From Vicinamibacteria bacterium (GTDB lineage: Bacteria > Acidobacteriota > Vicinamibacteria > Marinacidobacterales > SMYC01): a stretch of 37,454 nt of DNA. A program made the position numbers and the translations under genes. Below, one piece after another: positions 8,101-16,623 of this stretch; position 1 is the first letter of the stretch, and every line of letters starts with the position of its first letter. Location: positions 1 through 37,454 of the forward strand of contig DASPGQ010000717.1 in NCBI GenBank assembly GCA_035620555.1, read 5' to 3'. The notes beneath the pieces are model-generated. The model saw nothing but the letters and a program-made list of their open reading frames with translations, searched no databases and was not told where the DNA came from.

Positions 8101-8778
8101 ATGCTCGAGGCACGAAACCTCGTCAAGACCTACCGCACCGACGGGCGGAACGTGCCGGTGCTCCGCGGCGTCGACCTTCGGGTTGCCGAAGGGGAAATGG
8201 TGGCCGTGGTCGGCGCTTCCGGAGTGGGGAAGAGCACGCTGATGCACATGCTCGGCACCTTGGACGTCCCCGACGAGGGGCAGGTGCTACTCGCGGGAAA
8301 GGACCTCTTCGCCCTCGGGGAGGAGGAGCGAACCCGACTGCGCAACGAGACGATCGGATTCATCTTCCAGTTTCATCACCTCCTGCCGGAATTCACTGCG
8401 CTCGAGAACGTGGCGATGCCGCTCCGGATCGCCCGCGCGTCACGGGAGGAAGCCAATGACCGGGCGGATGAAATGCTTGTCGCGCTTGGTCTCGGTGAAA
8501 GGCTCGATCATCGGCCCGCGCAGCTCTCCGGGGGCGAGCAGCAGCGCGTCGCCGTCGCCCGCGCGCTGGTGAACAATCCCCGGCTGGTGCTCGCCGACGA
8601 GCCGACGGGAAACCTCGACACCGCCACGAGCCGGGAACTGGTGACGCTCTTCCGGTCGGTGCACCAGACCCGCGGCCTCACCTCAGTCGTCGTAACGCAC
8701 AGCAACGAGGTCGCTTCGGTATGTGATCGGGTCTTCCGCATGGAAGACGGCCGCGTCGACGAGGTGGTTTCGCCGTAG
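8101..8778 (+). CDS. lolD: Lipoprotein-releasing ABC transporter ATP-binding protein
   Basis: LolD powers lipoprotein release by the neighbouring permease. The 225-aa protein has Walker A GASGVGKST, the Q-loop in FIFQFHHLLPEFTALENVAM, signature LSGGEQQRVAVARAL, Walker B LVLADEPTGNLD and the switch histidine in VVVTHSN. The phrase QFHHLLPEFTALENV is close to E. coli LolD and separates it from other MacB-type ATPases. ATG at 8101 has GCGGGG just upstream and gives the usual N-terminus MLEARNLVKTY. A GTG at 8080, overlapping the permease stop, would add seven residues. The gene closes the upstream operon; the next gene has its own promoter. Confidence 0.93.
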   Translation: MLEARNLVKTYRTDGRNVPVLRGVDLRVAEGEMVAVVGASGVGKSTLMHMLGTLDVPDEGQVLLAGKDLFALGEEERTRLRNETIGFIFQFHHLLPEFTALENVAMPLRIARASREEANDRADEMLVALGLGERLDHRPAQLSGGEQQRVAVARALVNNPRLVLADEPTGNLDTATSRELVTLFRSVHQTRGLTSVVVTHSNEVASVCDRVFRMEDGRVDEVVSP

Positions 8779-8867
8779 CCGCGGTGTAGCCGATCTTCGG
8801 CCCGGCCGGCGATCCGAGACCTCGTCCCGACCCGTGGCATTAACCCAACAACTTTAAACTACAGAAT

Positions 8868-8890
8868 GAGTTAACTCGGTGTGATATAAT
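8868..8890 (+). promoter_or_regulatory. Promoter of clpC with extended -10 and adjacent palindrome
   Basis: A perfect TATAAT at 8885-8890 is preceded by TG at 8882-8883, giving the extended -10 form TGnTATAAT. No strong -35 is seen, as is usual with extended -10 sites. A perfect 10-bp palindrome, GAGTTAACTC (8868-8877), sits just upstream, in the core-promoter spacer. It could bind a repressor or activator. It is neither a CIRCE element nor a clear CtsR heptad repeat. Transcription would begin near 8897, leaving a leader of about 20 nt with GGGGAGG before the clpC ATG. Confidence 0.65.
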
Positions 8891-8915
8891 CCGACCCAGC
8901 AGTTCGGGGAGGAAC

Positions 8916-11348
8916 ATGTTCGAGCGATACACCGAGCGGGCAAAGCGCGTCATCTTTTTCGCCCGCTATGAAGCCGCGCAGCTGGGTAGCAGTTCCATCG
9001 AGACCGAGCACCTCCTGCTCGGGCTGATTCGGGAAGGCAAGGGGCTCACGAGCCGGATCTTCTCGAAGTCGCATCTGTCCATGGAGAGCATACGCAAGGA
9101 GATCGAGGGACGTATCGTCATTCGCGATCAGGTGTCGACATCCGTCGAGATTCCGCTATCTCTTGAATCCAAGAAGGTCTTGACGTTCGCCGCCGAGGAG
9201 GCCGAACGTCTCGTCCACAACTACATCGGCACGGAGCACATCCTGCTCGGAATCCTCCGCGAAGAGAAATCCGTTGCCGCGACCATTCTTCACGAGCGCG
9301 GCTTGCGTATCACCACGGTTCGCGAGGACATTGTTCAAGAGTTGAACCAGAAGGCGACGATGTCGAAGGCCAAAGAAACGCCACTTCTGACCGAGTTCAG
9401 TCGAGACCTTACCGAAGCCGCCAGTCGGGGCCAGCTCGACCCGCTGATCGGACGCGAGGGGGAGCTCGAGCGTACGATTCAAGTTCTCTGCCGGCGGACG
9501 AAGAACAATCCCGTGCTCATCGGCGAGCCCGGCGTTGGCAAGACCGCCATCGTAGAGGGGCTCGCCAACAAGATCGTCCGTGGCGACGTTCCCCTGTTTC
9601 TCGCCGACAAGCGCATTCTTGCCCTCGACATCTCTCTCATCGTCGCCGGGACCAAGTACCGCGGTCAGTTCGAGGAGCGGCTCAAGACGATCATGAAGGA
9701 GCTGACCGAGAACAAGAACGTCATCATCTTCATCGACGAGCTCCATACTCTCGTGGGAGCGGGCTCCGCCGAGGGATCGCTCGACGCCGCAAACATTCTC
9801 AAGCCCGCGCTCTCCCGGGGCGAGATTCAATGCATCGGCGCGACCACCCCGGCGGAATACCGGAAGTACATCGAGCGGGATCGCAGCCTCGAACGGCGGT
9901 TCCAGGGGGTCAAGGTCTCGAGCCCCACCGAGGCGGACACGATTCGGATCCTCGAGGGCATCAAAGAGCGGTACGAGGCGTTCCATCACGTGTCATACTC
10001 CGCCGAAGCGGTGGAGGCGGCCGTCTATCAAGCGCATCGCTACATCACCGACCGCTTCCTTCCCGACAAATCGATCGATTTGCTCGACGAGGCGGGCTCG
10101 CGGGTGAAGCTCAGGGAGTCGACGTTTTCCACCGACTTCGCCGACGTCAAGAAACGAATTCGGGTCATCGCCGACCGCATGGACAACGCGATTGCCAACA
10201 AGGACTTCGAGCGTGCGGCCATGTATCGTGACGAGGAGATCGCCCAGCGAGAGAGTCTTCAATTCATACGCGAGCGGTGGGAGCTCAAGAACTTCGACCG
10301 GCCGATTGTCGAGCGACGTGACATCGACGAAGTCGTGTCGCGGTGGACCGGCATTCCGCTGTCTTCGATCAAAGAAGAAGAGAGCGCGAAACTCCTTCGC
10401 ATGGAACAGGAGCTGCACAAGCGGATCGTGAGCCAGACCGAGGCGGTCTCCTGCATCTCGCGGGCGATCCGGCGCTCCCGGGCAGGGTTGAAGAACCCCT
10501 ATCGACCCGTGGGCTCGTTCATTTTTCTGGGTCCGACGGGCGTGGGCAAGACGGAAGTAGCGCGCTCTTTGGCCGACTTTCTCTTCGGCACGGAGAAGGC
10601 GCTCATCCGATTCGACATGAGCGAGTACATGGAGAAGCATTCGGTCTCCAAGCTCATCGGCTCGCCCCCGGGCTATGTCGGGCACGAGGAGGGGGGACAG
10701 CTCACCGAAAAGGTGAAGCGAAACCCCTATTGCGTCATTCTGCTCGATGAGATCGAAAAAGCCCATCCGGACGTCTTCAACATCCTGCTGCAGGTCTTCG
10801 AGGACGGACAGTTGACCGACGGGCTCGGAAATACCATCGATTTCAAGAATGCCATCATCATCATGACCTCCAATATCGGAGCGCGTTTCATCGAGAAACG
10901 CGGCCGGGTCGGCTTTCAGTCGAGCGATGACGACACCGCCTCGGTTCGAATCCAGGACATGGTGATGGGAGAGGTCAAGAAGACGTTCAACCCCGAGTTC
11001 ATAAACCGAATCGACGAGATCATCGTCTTCGACGCTCTGAACGACAACGACCTCAGGAAGATCGTGGCGCTCCTGACCGAGCAGATGAACCGTGTTTTGA
11101 AGGACCGGAAGCTCGAGGTCGCCCTCACCGCCGACGCGGTCGACTGGATCATCGAGAGCACTTGTCGGGATCGGTCCTACGGGGCGCGTCCGCTGAGGCG
11201 AGCACTACAAAAGTACGTCGAAGATCCGCTTTCGGAAGCTTTTATTCGCGGATCGGTCAAGCCGGGGCAACCCGTCGAGATCTTTGCCGACGGGGACAAG
11301 CTCGGGCTACGGCAGACGGACCCGGTCGAAGAGCCGCTGTCCGTCTGA
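8916..11348 (+). CDS. clpC: ATP-dependent Clp protease ATP-binding subunit ClpC
   Basis: ClpC is an AAA+ unfoldase that feeds proteins to ClpP. The 810-aa protein has two N-terminal Clp repeats (each with an EHLLLGL/EHILLGI core). The first AAA domain has Walker [10 protein letters not shown] near residue 203 and Walker [11 protein letters not shown] near 270. A UVR motif follows (about 418-443, [14 protein letters not shown]), then a second AAA domain with GPTGVGKTE near 540 and [15 protein letters not shown] near 606. VGF at 665-667 matches the tripeptide that docks on ClpP, so proteolysis rather than pure disaggregation is expected. The middle domain is short, as in ClpC and unlike ClpB. 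ClpP and known adaptors are not in the window. It has its own promoter. Confidence 0.95.
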   Translation: MFERYTERAKRVIFFARYEAAQLGSSSIETEHLLLGLIREGKGLTSRIFSKSHLSMESIRKEIEGRIVIRDQVSTSVEIPLSLESKKVLTFAAEEAERLVHNYIGTEHILLGILREEKSVAATILHERGLRITTVREDIVQELNQKATMSKAKETPLLTEFSRDLTEAASRGQLDPLIGREGELERTIQVLCRRTKNNPVLIGEPGVGKTAIVEGLANKIVRGDVPLFLADKRILALDISLIVAGTKYRGQFEERLKTIMKELTENKNVIIFIDELHTLVGAGSAEGSLDAANILKPALSRGEIQCIGATTPAEYRKYIERDRSLERRFQGVKVSSPTEADTIRILEGIKERYEAFHHVSYSAEAVEAAVYQAHRYITDRFLPDKSIDLLDEAGSRVKLRESTFSTDFADVKKRIRVIADRMDNAIANKDFERAAMYRDEEIAQRESLQFIRERWELKNFDRPIVERRDIDEVVSRWTGIPLSSIKEEESAKLLRMEQELHKRIVSQTEAVSCISRAIRRSRAGLKNPYRPVGSFIFLGPTGVGKTEVARSLADFLFGTEKALIRFDMSEYMEKHSVSKLIGSPPGYVGHEEGGQLTEKVKRNPYCVILLDEIEKAHPDVFNILLQVFEDGQLTDGLGNTIDFKNAIIIMTSNIGARFIEKRGRVGFQSSDDDTASVRIQDMVMGEVKKTFNPEFINRIDEIIVFDALNDNDLRKIVALLTEQMNRVLKDRKLEVALTADAVDWIIESTCRDRSYGARPLRRALQKYVEDPLSEAFIRGSVKPGQPVEIFADGDKLGLRQTDPVEEPLSV

Positions 11349-11353
11349 GCGAT

Positions 11354-11377
11354 TTTATTTATTTGTTTGTTCGTTTA
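11354..11377 (+). repeat. TTTN tetranucleotide tract between clpC and bamA
   Basis: Six consecutive 4-base units (TTTA, TTTA, TTTG, TTTG, TTCG, TTTA) form a T-rich run in an otherwise GC-rich sequence. It begins 6 bp after the clpC stop and ends 16 bp before the bamA ATG. It has no hairpin upstream, so it is not a normal intrinsic terminator. A TATAAA at 11376-11381 is too near the ATG for an ordinary promoter. A U-rich translation enhancer is one option. Confidence 0.55.
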
Positions 11378-11393
11378 TAAAAGGGAATCCGTC

Positions 11394-13805
11394 ATGCCCA
11401 GCCTGGCGTTGTTCGGCACTCTGCTGCTCGTTCCTGCAATAGCGAGCGCGGTGCAGCAAAACAGCATCGAGCGCATCGAGATCCAGGGCAATGTGGTCGT
11501 CGATGCCGAGACCTACCGGTTCCATATCACTCAGAAAGTCGGGGACCCTTACGAGCGCGAGCAGGCGCTTCGTGACTATCGCGAGCTCTGGAACACGGGG
11601 TTCCTCGACGACCTGACACTGGATGTCGCCGATGGAGAGCGAGGGAAGATCGTTACTTACATCGTCACCGAGCGCCCCCGGGTCCAGGCGCTCGACTTCG
11701 TGGGCTCGAAAGAGCTATCGCCAACCGATATCGCCGACAAACTCACCGAAGAGGATGCCTCCATCCCCGTCGGCTCTTTCTACGATCCGGCCAAGATCGT
11801 CAAGGCGGAAAAGATCATCCGCACCATGCTCGTCGACAAGGGCCGGAGCGAGGGCGGCGTGTCGAGCCGGGTGGAGGTGCTCGATGCCGGCGGGGTGAAG
11901 GTGGTCTTCGATATCACCGACGAACAGAAGGTTCGCATACGAACAGTACACTTCGAGGGCATCGAGAAGTACGACGACTGGCGGCTCCGCTGGGCGATGA
12001 AGAAGACTCGCGAGAGCCACTTCCTGGGTGCCCTGATGGGAGGAAGCACTTATACCGAAGAGCAATATGCCGAGGATCTCGAGAAAGTTCGCGAGGTCTA
12101 TCTCGACAACGGCTATGTCGACGTCTCCTTCGGGCCGCCTTCGATGGAGTACGAGGACGGCCAGTCGCGGTTCTTGTTCTGGACGAGTCCCAAGAGGTGG
12201 CTGGACCTGACCATCCCCGTGGTCGAGGGCAAGCAGTATCAAGTCGGAACCATCGACGTCGATGGGGCGGAAGTCTTTCCCCCCGAGTTCATCAAGGCCT
12301 TTTTCAAGCTCGGCCCGGGAGACATCTACAACGAATCGAGGATCACCAAGGGACTCGAAAGCCTTCGCGAGCTCTACGGCGCCCGCGGATACGTGCAGTT
12401 CACCGGATTTCCCATCAAGCGCCCCGTTCCCGACTCCGACGTGGTGGACGTCACCATCAACATCAACGAGGACAAGCAGTATTTCGTGAACCGTATCGAG
12501 TTCAAAGGCAACACCACCACCAGGGACAAGGTCATCCGGAGAGAGATGTGGCTCAACGAGCAGGACGTCATGAACATGGAGCTGCTCAAGGCCTCGATCC
12601 GCCGGATCAACCAGCTCGGGTACTTCCAGCCGATCGAGCAGCCCGATATCCAACCCGTGGAAGGCGAGGACGACAAGCTCGATATCACCCTCCGCCTCGC
12701 CGAGCAGAACCGCAACCAGTTCACCTTTGGGGGCGGAGTCTCGGGGCTCGAGGGTGCGTTCATCAATCTGGCTTTCTCGACCACGAACTTTCTCGGGAGG
12801 GGCGAGACGGCTTCGTTCTCGCTGCAGACGGGAAGCCGGACTCGGAACTTCCAGATCGCGATCACCGACCCCTACTTCATGGATCTCCCCATCACCCTGG
12901 GGTTCGATGTCTTCAAGCGCACGCTCAAGCTTCCCCAGTTCACGCGTCAGGACACCGGGGGCAGCCTCATCTGGGGAATTCCGGTCAAACGGTTCTCGAG
13001 ATTGTTCCTCAACTACAACTACTCGGTGATCAAGACCACGGAGCCCGATCCCGATCTGCAGCTCAATTATTACGACATTTTCACCGACAGCCGATTCTTC
13101 GACCCCCGCTTCTACGGCATCGAGGGAAACTTCACCCAGAGCAAGATCACACCGTCGCTGGTGCACAACACCACCGACAGCCCCCTCTTTCCCACCCGGG
13201 GCAAACGCTACACCACGAGCTTCGAGGTGGCGGGCGGAATCCTCGGGGGAACGGTGAACTACTACAAACCGACATTCGAAGGCGTCTGGTATCTGCCGGT
13301 GACCCGAACGACGAGCTTCGGGTTTCGTACCATGGTGTCGTGGCTGAAGGGATTCGCCGAGGGACGCGTCATCGATGGAGAGATCGGAGAGGACGGAACG
13401 GCGATCTTCGACGTCGAGCAGACCGGCATCCCGTTCTTCGAGCGGTTCTTTCTCGGGGGCGAGAACCAGATCAGGGGATACGACATTCGGACAGTAGGTC
13501 CCACCGACCCCCTGGGTCGATTCATCGGCGGGAGCAAGATGTTGCTCTTCAACGCCGAGTATTACATTCCTCTGGCCGGACCACTGCGGGCCGTGTTGTT
13601 CTTCGATGCCGGCCAGGCCTATCTCGAGACGACCGCGTGGAGTTTCTCGATGCTGAAAGAAATGAGAACCTCCACCGGAGCAGAGATGCGATTCTTCGTT
13701 CCGGTATTGAACGTACCCTTCCGGCTGATTTGGGCATATAATCCCCATCGCGATGCCTTCCAGCCGGCGACGGCATTTCGATTCGGAATCGGAACGACTT
13801 TCTGA
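11394..13805 (+). CDS. bamA: Outer membrane protein assembly factor BamA
   Basis: BamA inserts beta-barrel proteins into the outer membrane. From ATG 11394 the protein is 803 aa: a signal peptide ending near ASA, repeated POTRA domains over roughly the first 400 residues, and a C-terminal Bac_surface_Ag barrel. Conserved POTRA strands include IERIEIQGN and NRIEFKGNTTTRDKVIRREM. The barrel loop 6 motif is GGENQIRGYDIR with Arg694, and the end FRFGIGTTF gives the C-terminal aromatic residue of barrel proteins. AAGGGA lies eight bases before this ATG. A TTG at 11367 would add nine residues including KR, which would improve the signal-peptide N-region, so the start is not fully certain. Skp/OmpH follows, the usual partner order. 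Confidence 0.95.
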   Translation: MPSLALFGTLLLVPAIASAVQQNSIERIEIQGNVVVDAETYRFHITQKVGDPYEREQALRDYRELWNTGFLDDLTLDVADGERGKIVTYIVTERPRVQALDFVGSKELSPTDIADKLTEEDASIPVGSFYDPAKIVKAEKIIRTMLVDKGRSEGGVSSRVEVLDAGGVKVVFDITDEQKVRIRTVHFEGIEKYDDWRLRWAMKKTRESHFLGALMGGSTYTEEQYAEDLEKVREVYLDNGYVDVSFGPPSMEYEDGQSRFLFWTSPKRWLDLTIPVVEGKQYQVGTIDVDGAEVFPPEFIKAFFKLGPGDIYNESRITKGLESLRELYGARGYVQFTGFPIKRPVPDSDVVDVTININEDKQYFVNRIEFKGNTTTRDKVIRREMWLNEQDVMNMELLKASIRRINQLGYFQPIEQPDIQPVEGEDDKLDITLRLAEQNRNQFTFGGGVSGLEGAFINLAFSTTNFLGRGETASFSLQTGSRTRNFQIAITDPYFMDLPITLGFDVFKRTLKLPQFTRQDTGGSLIWGIPVKRFSRLFLNYNYSVIKTTEPDPDLQLNYYDIFTDSRFFDPRFYGIEGNFTQSKITPSLVHNTTDSPLFPTRGKRYTTSFEVAGGILGGTVNYYKPTFEGVWYLPVTRTTSFGFRTMVSWLKGFAEGRVIDGEIGEDGTAIFDVEQTGIPFFERFFLGGENQIRGYDIRTVGPTDPLGRFIGGSKMLLFNAEYYIPLAGPLRAVLFFDAGQAYLETTAWSFSMLKEMRTSTGAEMRFFVPVLNVPFRLIWAYNPHRDAFQPATAFRFGIGTTF

Positions 13806-13852
13806 GCGCACGCTCATAGGATATTTTGCATAACGAAGGAGTATCGCCAATC

Positions 13853-14398
13853 ATGAATTTCTTGAGAGTGGCAGTTCTTGCCGTTTTGATCGCCTCTCCG
13901 GGCCTTGGGCTCGCGCAGGAGACGAAGATTCGCGTGATCGACATCGAGCGTATCGCTGCCGAGTCGGCCGAGGGCAAGAAGCTCTTCGAATCGCTGAAGG
14001 CGGAGAACGACAAGATCATGGAGGAGCGTGCCAAGAGAGAGCAGGAGATTCGAGAGATGCAGGCCAAGCTGAACTCGGAGATCCTGTCCCAGGATGCCAA
14101 GGTCCGGCTCCAGCGCGATATTCAGCGAAAGCAAACCGAGGCGCAGAGGTGGCTCGAGGACGTTCAGGCCGAGTTCGAGGTCAAGCGACAAGAGGGCGAA
14201 GCCACCTTCCAGGAGAAGCTCGCGCCCATCGTCGAGGAAGTGGCGCGGGAAAACGGGATTGGGCTCATCATTCGCGCCACGCCAGGCCTGACGTTCGTGC
14301 TCGACGATTCGCTCGACATCAGTTCCCTGGTCGTTCAGAAGCTCGATTCCACGGCCGCAGCACCGCCCCCGGGCGATAGCAGCTCGCCGAACCGCTGA
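13853..14398 (+). CDS. Periplasmic chaperone Skp/OmpH family
   Basis: Skp trimers hold unfolded outer-membrane proteins in the periplasm on their way to BamA. The 181-aa precursor has a signal peptide (MNFLRVAVLAVL...GLGLA, cleavage near residue 22). A beta-strand start KIRVIDIERIAAES follows, then a long charged coiled coil (about residues 40-125). The C-terminal strand is GIGLIIRATPGLTFVLDD and the tail is proline/serine-rich. ATG 13853 gives a clean signal peptide; a TTG at 13826 would add nine residues. AAGGAG stands about 11 bases upstream. A weak 5-bp hairpin with a T-rich tail (13803-13825) follows bamA and might dampen read-through. The position between bamA and fabZ is classical, although lpxD is missing here. 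Confidence 0.9.
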   Translation: MNFLRVAVLAVLIASPGLGLAQETKIRVIDIERIAAESAEGKKLFESLKAENDKIMEERAKREQEIREMQAKLNSEILSQDAKVRLQRDIQRKQTEAQRWLEDVQAEFEVKRQEGEATFQEKLAPIVEEVARENGIGLIIRATPGLTFVLDDSLDISSLVVQKLDSTAAAPPPGDSSSPNR

Positions 14399-14422
14399 CC
14401 AGGCAGTCTCTTCTCGCGCCCC

Positions 14423-14881
14423 ATGACAGACAAGTCGGACAAACAGGAGAAGGACGTACAATGGATTCTGGAGCGGCTGCCGCACCGGTATCCGCTCCTT
14501 ATGATCGACCGAGTCGTCGACCTCCAGCCCGACGTCAAGATCGTCGCCCACAAGAACGTCACGATCAACGAGGAGTTCTTTCAAGGCCATTTCCCCGGAT
14601 TTCCGGTGATGCCCGGGGTGTTGATTCTCGAAGCGATGGCGCAGGCGGGCGGGCTCCTGGTTCTACCCGACGACGGTAGCGCCTCGGGAAAGAACTTCTA
14701 TCTCGCCAGCATCGAGCACGCCAAGTTCCGCCGGACCGTCGTGCCGGGAGACAAGCTCCAGGTAACCGTGACCCTCACGAAGTCTCGCGCGAATTTTCGT
14801 CGACTGTCCGGCCGAGCGGAAGTGGACGGTCAGCTGGCCGCGGAAGCGGAGCTCACCCTGACGGGAGTGGATGCACCATGA
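14423..14881 (+). CDS. fabZ: 3-hydroxyacyl-ACP dehydratase FabZ
   Basis: FabZ removes water from 3-hydroxyacyl-ACP in fatty-acid elongation. It also competes with LpxA for 3-hydroxyacyl-ACP, which explains its frequent place in lipid A clusters. The 152-aa hot-dog-fold protein has LPHRYPLLMIDRV at the start, catalytic His56 in GHFPGFPVMPG, and Glu70 in LILEAMAQAGG. The later KFRRTVVPGDKL is also conserved. The N-terminal MTDKSDKQEKDVQ is a short charged extension. Its stop overlaps the lpxA ATG by 4 bp (ATGA), implying coupled translation. Confidence 0.96.
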   Translation: MTDKSDKQEKDVQWILERLPHRYPLLMIDRVVDLQPDVKIVAHKNVTINEEFFQGHFPGFPVMPGVLILEAMAQAGGLLVLPDDGSASGKNFYLASIEHAKFRRTVVPGDKLQVTVTLTKSRANFRRLSGRAEVDGQLAAEAELTLTGVDAP

Positions 14882-15684
14882 GGACCGCCGCCGTAGACTG
14901 CCACCCCACCGCAGTCGTTCGCGACGGCGCCCGGATCGGAGACGGCGCCAGGATCGGTCCGTATTGCATCATCGGCGAGCACGTCGAGATCGGTCGCGAC
15001 ACCGTCGTCGAGGCGAGCGCGGTCATCGGCGATTACACGACCATTGGAGACCGATGCCGCATCTTCCCTTTCGCCTCGATCGGACTCGAGCCCCAGGATC
15101 TGAAATTCAAGGGTGAAGTCTCGACGCTTACGATCGGCGACGAGAACATCTTCCGGGAGTTCGTAACGATACACCGAGGCACGGCTCTCGGAGGGGGGCG
15201 AACCCGAATCGGAAATCGAAACCTCTTCATGGCCTACACCCACGTCGCTCACGATTGCATCGTAGGAAGCGGGACCATTTTCGGAAATGCGGCGACTCTG
15301 GGCGGTCACGTACGGGTCGAGGACCACGCCACCGTGAGCGCCTACAGCGGAATTCATCAGTTCTGTCGCGTCGGCACCTATGCCTTCGTCGGCGGCTATA
15401 CGGTGGTCACCAAAGACGTCCTTCCTTTTTCCAAGACGGTCGGCAACCGGGCCCGGTTGTACGGTGCCAACACGATCGGGCTGGAGCGTCGCGGATTCCC
15501 TCGCGAGCGAATCGAGCAGATCCGTGCCGCCTTCCGCGTTCTGCAGCAGTCCTGCCTGAATGTCTCGCAGGCGGTCGAAAAGCTCTCCGATATAGCCTCT
15601 GCCGACGTGCGCACCATCGTGGAGTTCGTTCGCTCATCCGAACGAGGCGTGATCGTCAAGCGGGGGCGCGAAGACGCCGAATGA
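14878..15684 (+). CDS. lpxA: UDP-N-acetylglucosamine O-acyltransferase LpxA
   Basis: LpxA starts lipid A synthesis by moving a 3-hydroxyacyl chain from ACP to UDP-GlcNAc. The 268-aa protein shows the left-handed beta-helix hexapeptide pattern throughout its first 190 residues and an alpha-helical C-terminus. The catalytic His125 lies in THVAHDCIVG, at the same number as in E. coli, and VTIHRGT and LERRGF are conserved. A GG pair aligns with Gly173 of the E. coli enzyme (in YAFVGGY), a position that sets acyl length there, so a chain of about C14 or longer is possible. It overlaps fabZ by 4 bp and is followed by lpxI rather than lpxB. Confidence 0.96.
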   Translation: MRTAAVDCHPTAVVRDGARIGDGARIGPYCIIGEHVEIGRDTVVEASAVIGDYTTIGDRCRIFPFASIGLEPQDLKFKGEVSTLTIGDENIFREFVTIHRGTALGGGRTRIGNRNLFMAYTHVAHDCIVGSGTIFGNAATLGGHVRVEDHATVSAYSGIHQFCRVGTYAFVGGYTVVTKDVLPFSKTVGNRARLYGANTIGLERRGFPRERIEQIRAAFRVLQQSCLNVSQAVEKLSDIASADVRTIVEFVRSSERGVIVKRGREDAE

Positions 15685-15779
15685 CGGAAGAAATGCGAAC
15701 CCATAGACTTCGAGACGTGAAGGCGCAGAGAAGAACCTCCCGCGCTCGGCCGCTCTGGCTCTCCGCGACTCTGGGTTGA
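15681..15779 (+). CDS. Possible 32-aa ORF between lpxA and lpxI
   Basis: An ATG at 15681 overlaps the lpxA stop (ATGA) and opens a 32-codon frame that ends 19 bp before lpxI. The product would be very basic (MTEEMRTHRLRDVKAQRRTS at the start) with no hydrophobic segment or known motif. Overlap alone can arise by chance. It may be a coupling ORF that carries ribosomes towards the weakly marked lpxI start, or simply non-coding. Confidence 0.25.
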   Translation: MTEEMRTHRLRDVKAQRRTSRARPLWLSATLG

Positions 15780-15798
15780 GTTTTCCATCGACCGCCGC

Positions 15799-16623
15799 TT
15801 GGGAAAACTACCGTCGGTTCTGGGGCTCATTGCCGGGGAAGGAAAGTTCCCGTTTCTCGTGCTCGAAGAGGCACGGCGGCTCGGGATCCGAACCGTCACC
15901 CTGGGAGTCGAGCGAGCGGCGGATCCCCAACTAGAGCAGGCGCAAGGGGAGGACTTTCACTGGGTTGGTCTGGGGGAGCTCAGCCGCTCGGTACGAATCT
16001 TCCGCGAAGCCAATGTGGCCGAAGCCATCATGGCGGGACGCGTGCGTCATGCGCGCGCATTCGATATTCTCCGACCGGACCGCCTGATGCTGCGCGTGCT
16101 ATCGCGCATCCAGGCACGCACGACCCAGGCGATGCTCGAGACCGTGGCCGACGTTCTGGCGGGAGAGGGCATCGAGCTCATCGATTCGACGAGCTTGCTG
16201 CGGGAACATCTCGCCATCTCGGGGCCGATGGCCGGCCCGCCTCCGTCCAAGAAGGAGCTCGAGAGCATCGGTTTCGGCGCCAAGATGGCCAGAGGTCTCG
16301 CCGAGCTCGACATCGGCCAGACGGTGGTGGTCAAGGAAAATGCTGTCGTGGCGGCCGAGGCCATGGAGGGAACCGACCGGACCATCCGGCGCGCCAAGGA
16401 GCTCGCCACGGGGCCCTTCGTCGTCGTCAAGGTCGCGCGTCCGCGTCAGGACATGAGATTCGACGTTCCCGTCGTGGGACCGGGGACTCTGGATTCCATG
16501 TCGGAGTCGAACGCGACCGCTCTCGCCCTCGAATCGGGCCGGGTTCTTCTGCTCGACCGGGACGAGTTTCTGCCTCGGGCCGAGTCCAAGGGAATCGCGG
16601 TTTACGGGGTCGACCTTGCCTGA
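15799..16623 (+). CDS. lpxI: UDP-2,3-diacylglucosamine pyrophosphatase LpxI
   Basis: LpxI cleaves UDP-2,3-diacylglucosamine to lipid X and UMP; it replaces LpxH in many non-gammaproteobacteria and is unrelated to it in sequence. The 274-aa protein begins with LGLIAGEGKFPFLVLEEARR. Its C-terminal domain (formerly DUF1009) has QTVVVKENAVVAAEAMEGTD and the DMRFDVPVVGPGTLDSM block, which contains the conserved catalytic aspartate region. A stop at 15718-15720 closes the frame upstream, and TTG at 15799 is the first usable start. The ribosome binding site is poor. It overlaps the next gene by 8 bp. Its place after lpxA supports the assignment. Confidence 0.93.
   Translation: MGKLPSVLGLIAGEGKFPFLVLEEARRLGIRTVTLGVERAADPQLEQAQGEDFHWVGLGELSRSVRIFREANVAEAIMAGRVRHARAFDILRPDRLMLRVLSRIQARTTQAMLETVADVLAGEGIELIDSTSLLREHLAISGPMAGPPPSKKELESIGFGAKMARGLAELDIGQTVVVKENAVVAAEAMEGTDRTIRRAKELATGPFVVVKVARPRQDMRFDVPVVGPGTLDSMSESNATALALESGRVLLLDRDEFLPRAESKGIAVYGVDLA

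Noticed and set aside
8789-8801. GCCGA-TCT-TCGGC hairpin after lolD as a terminator
   Set aside because: The stem is only 5 bp with a 3-base loop and there is no T-run after it.
10941-10954. tRNA T-loop-like phrase TCGGTTCGAATCCA
   Set aside because: It lies inside clpC and codes for conserved protein sequence; no acceptor or anticodon stem can be formed around it.
13737-13742. TATAAT near the end of bamA as a promoter for skp
   Set aside because: The nearest -35-like TTGAAC is 24 bp upstream, which is too far, and no TG precedes the hexamer. Co-transcription with bamA is simpler.
11715-13850. Another 711-codon open frame on the minus strand
   Set aside because: It is antisense to bamA, whose POTRA and barrel motifs are clear. 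The equal length to the frame at 4672-6807 is a coincidence; the sequences are unrelated.
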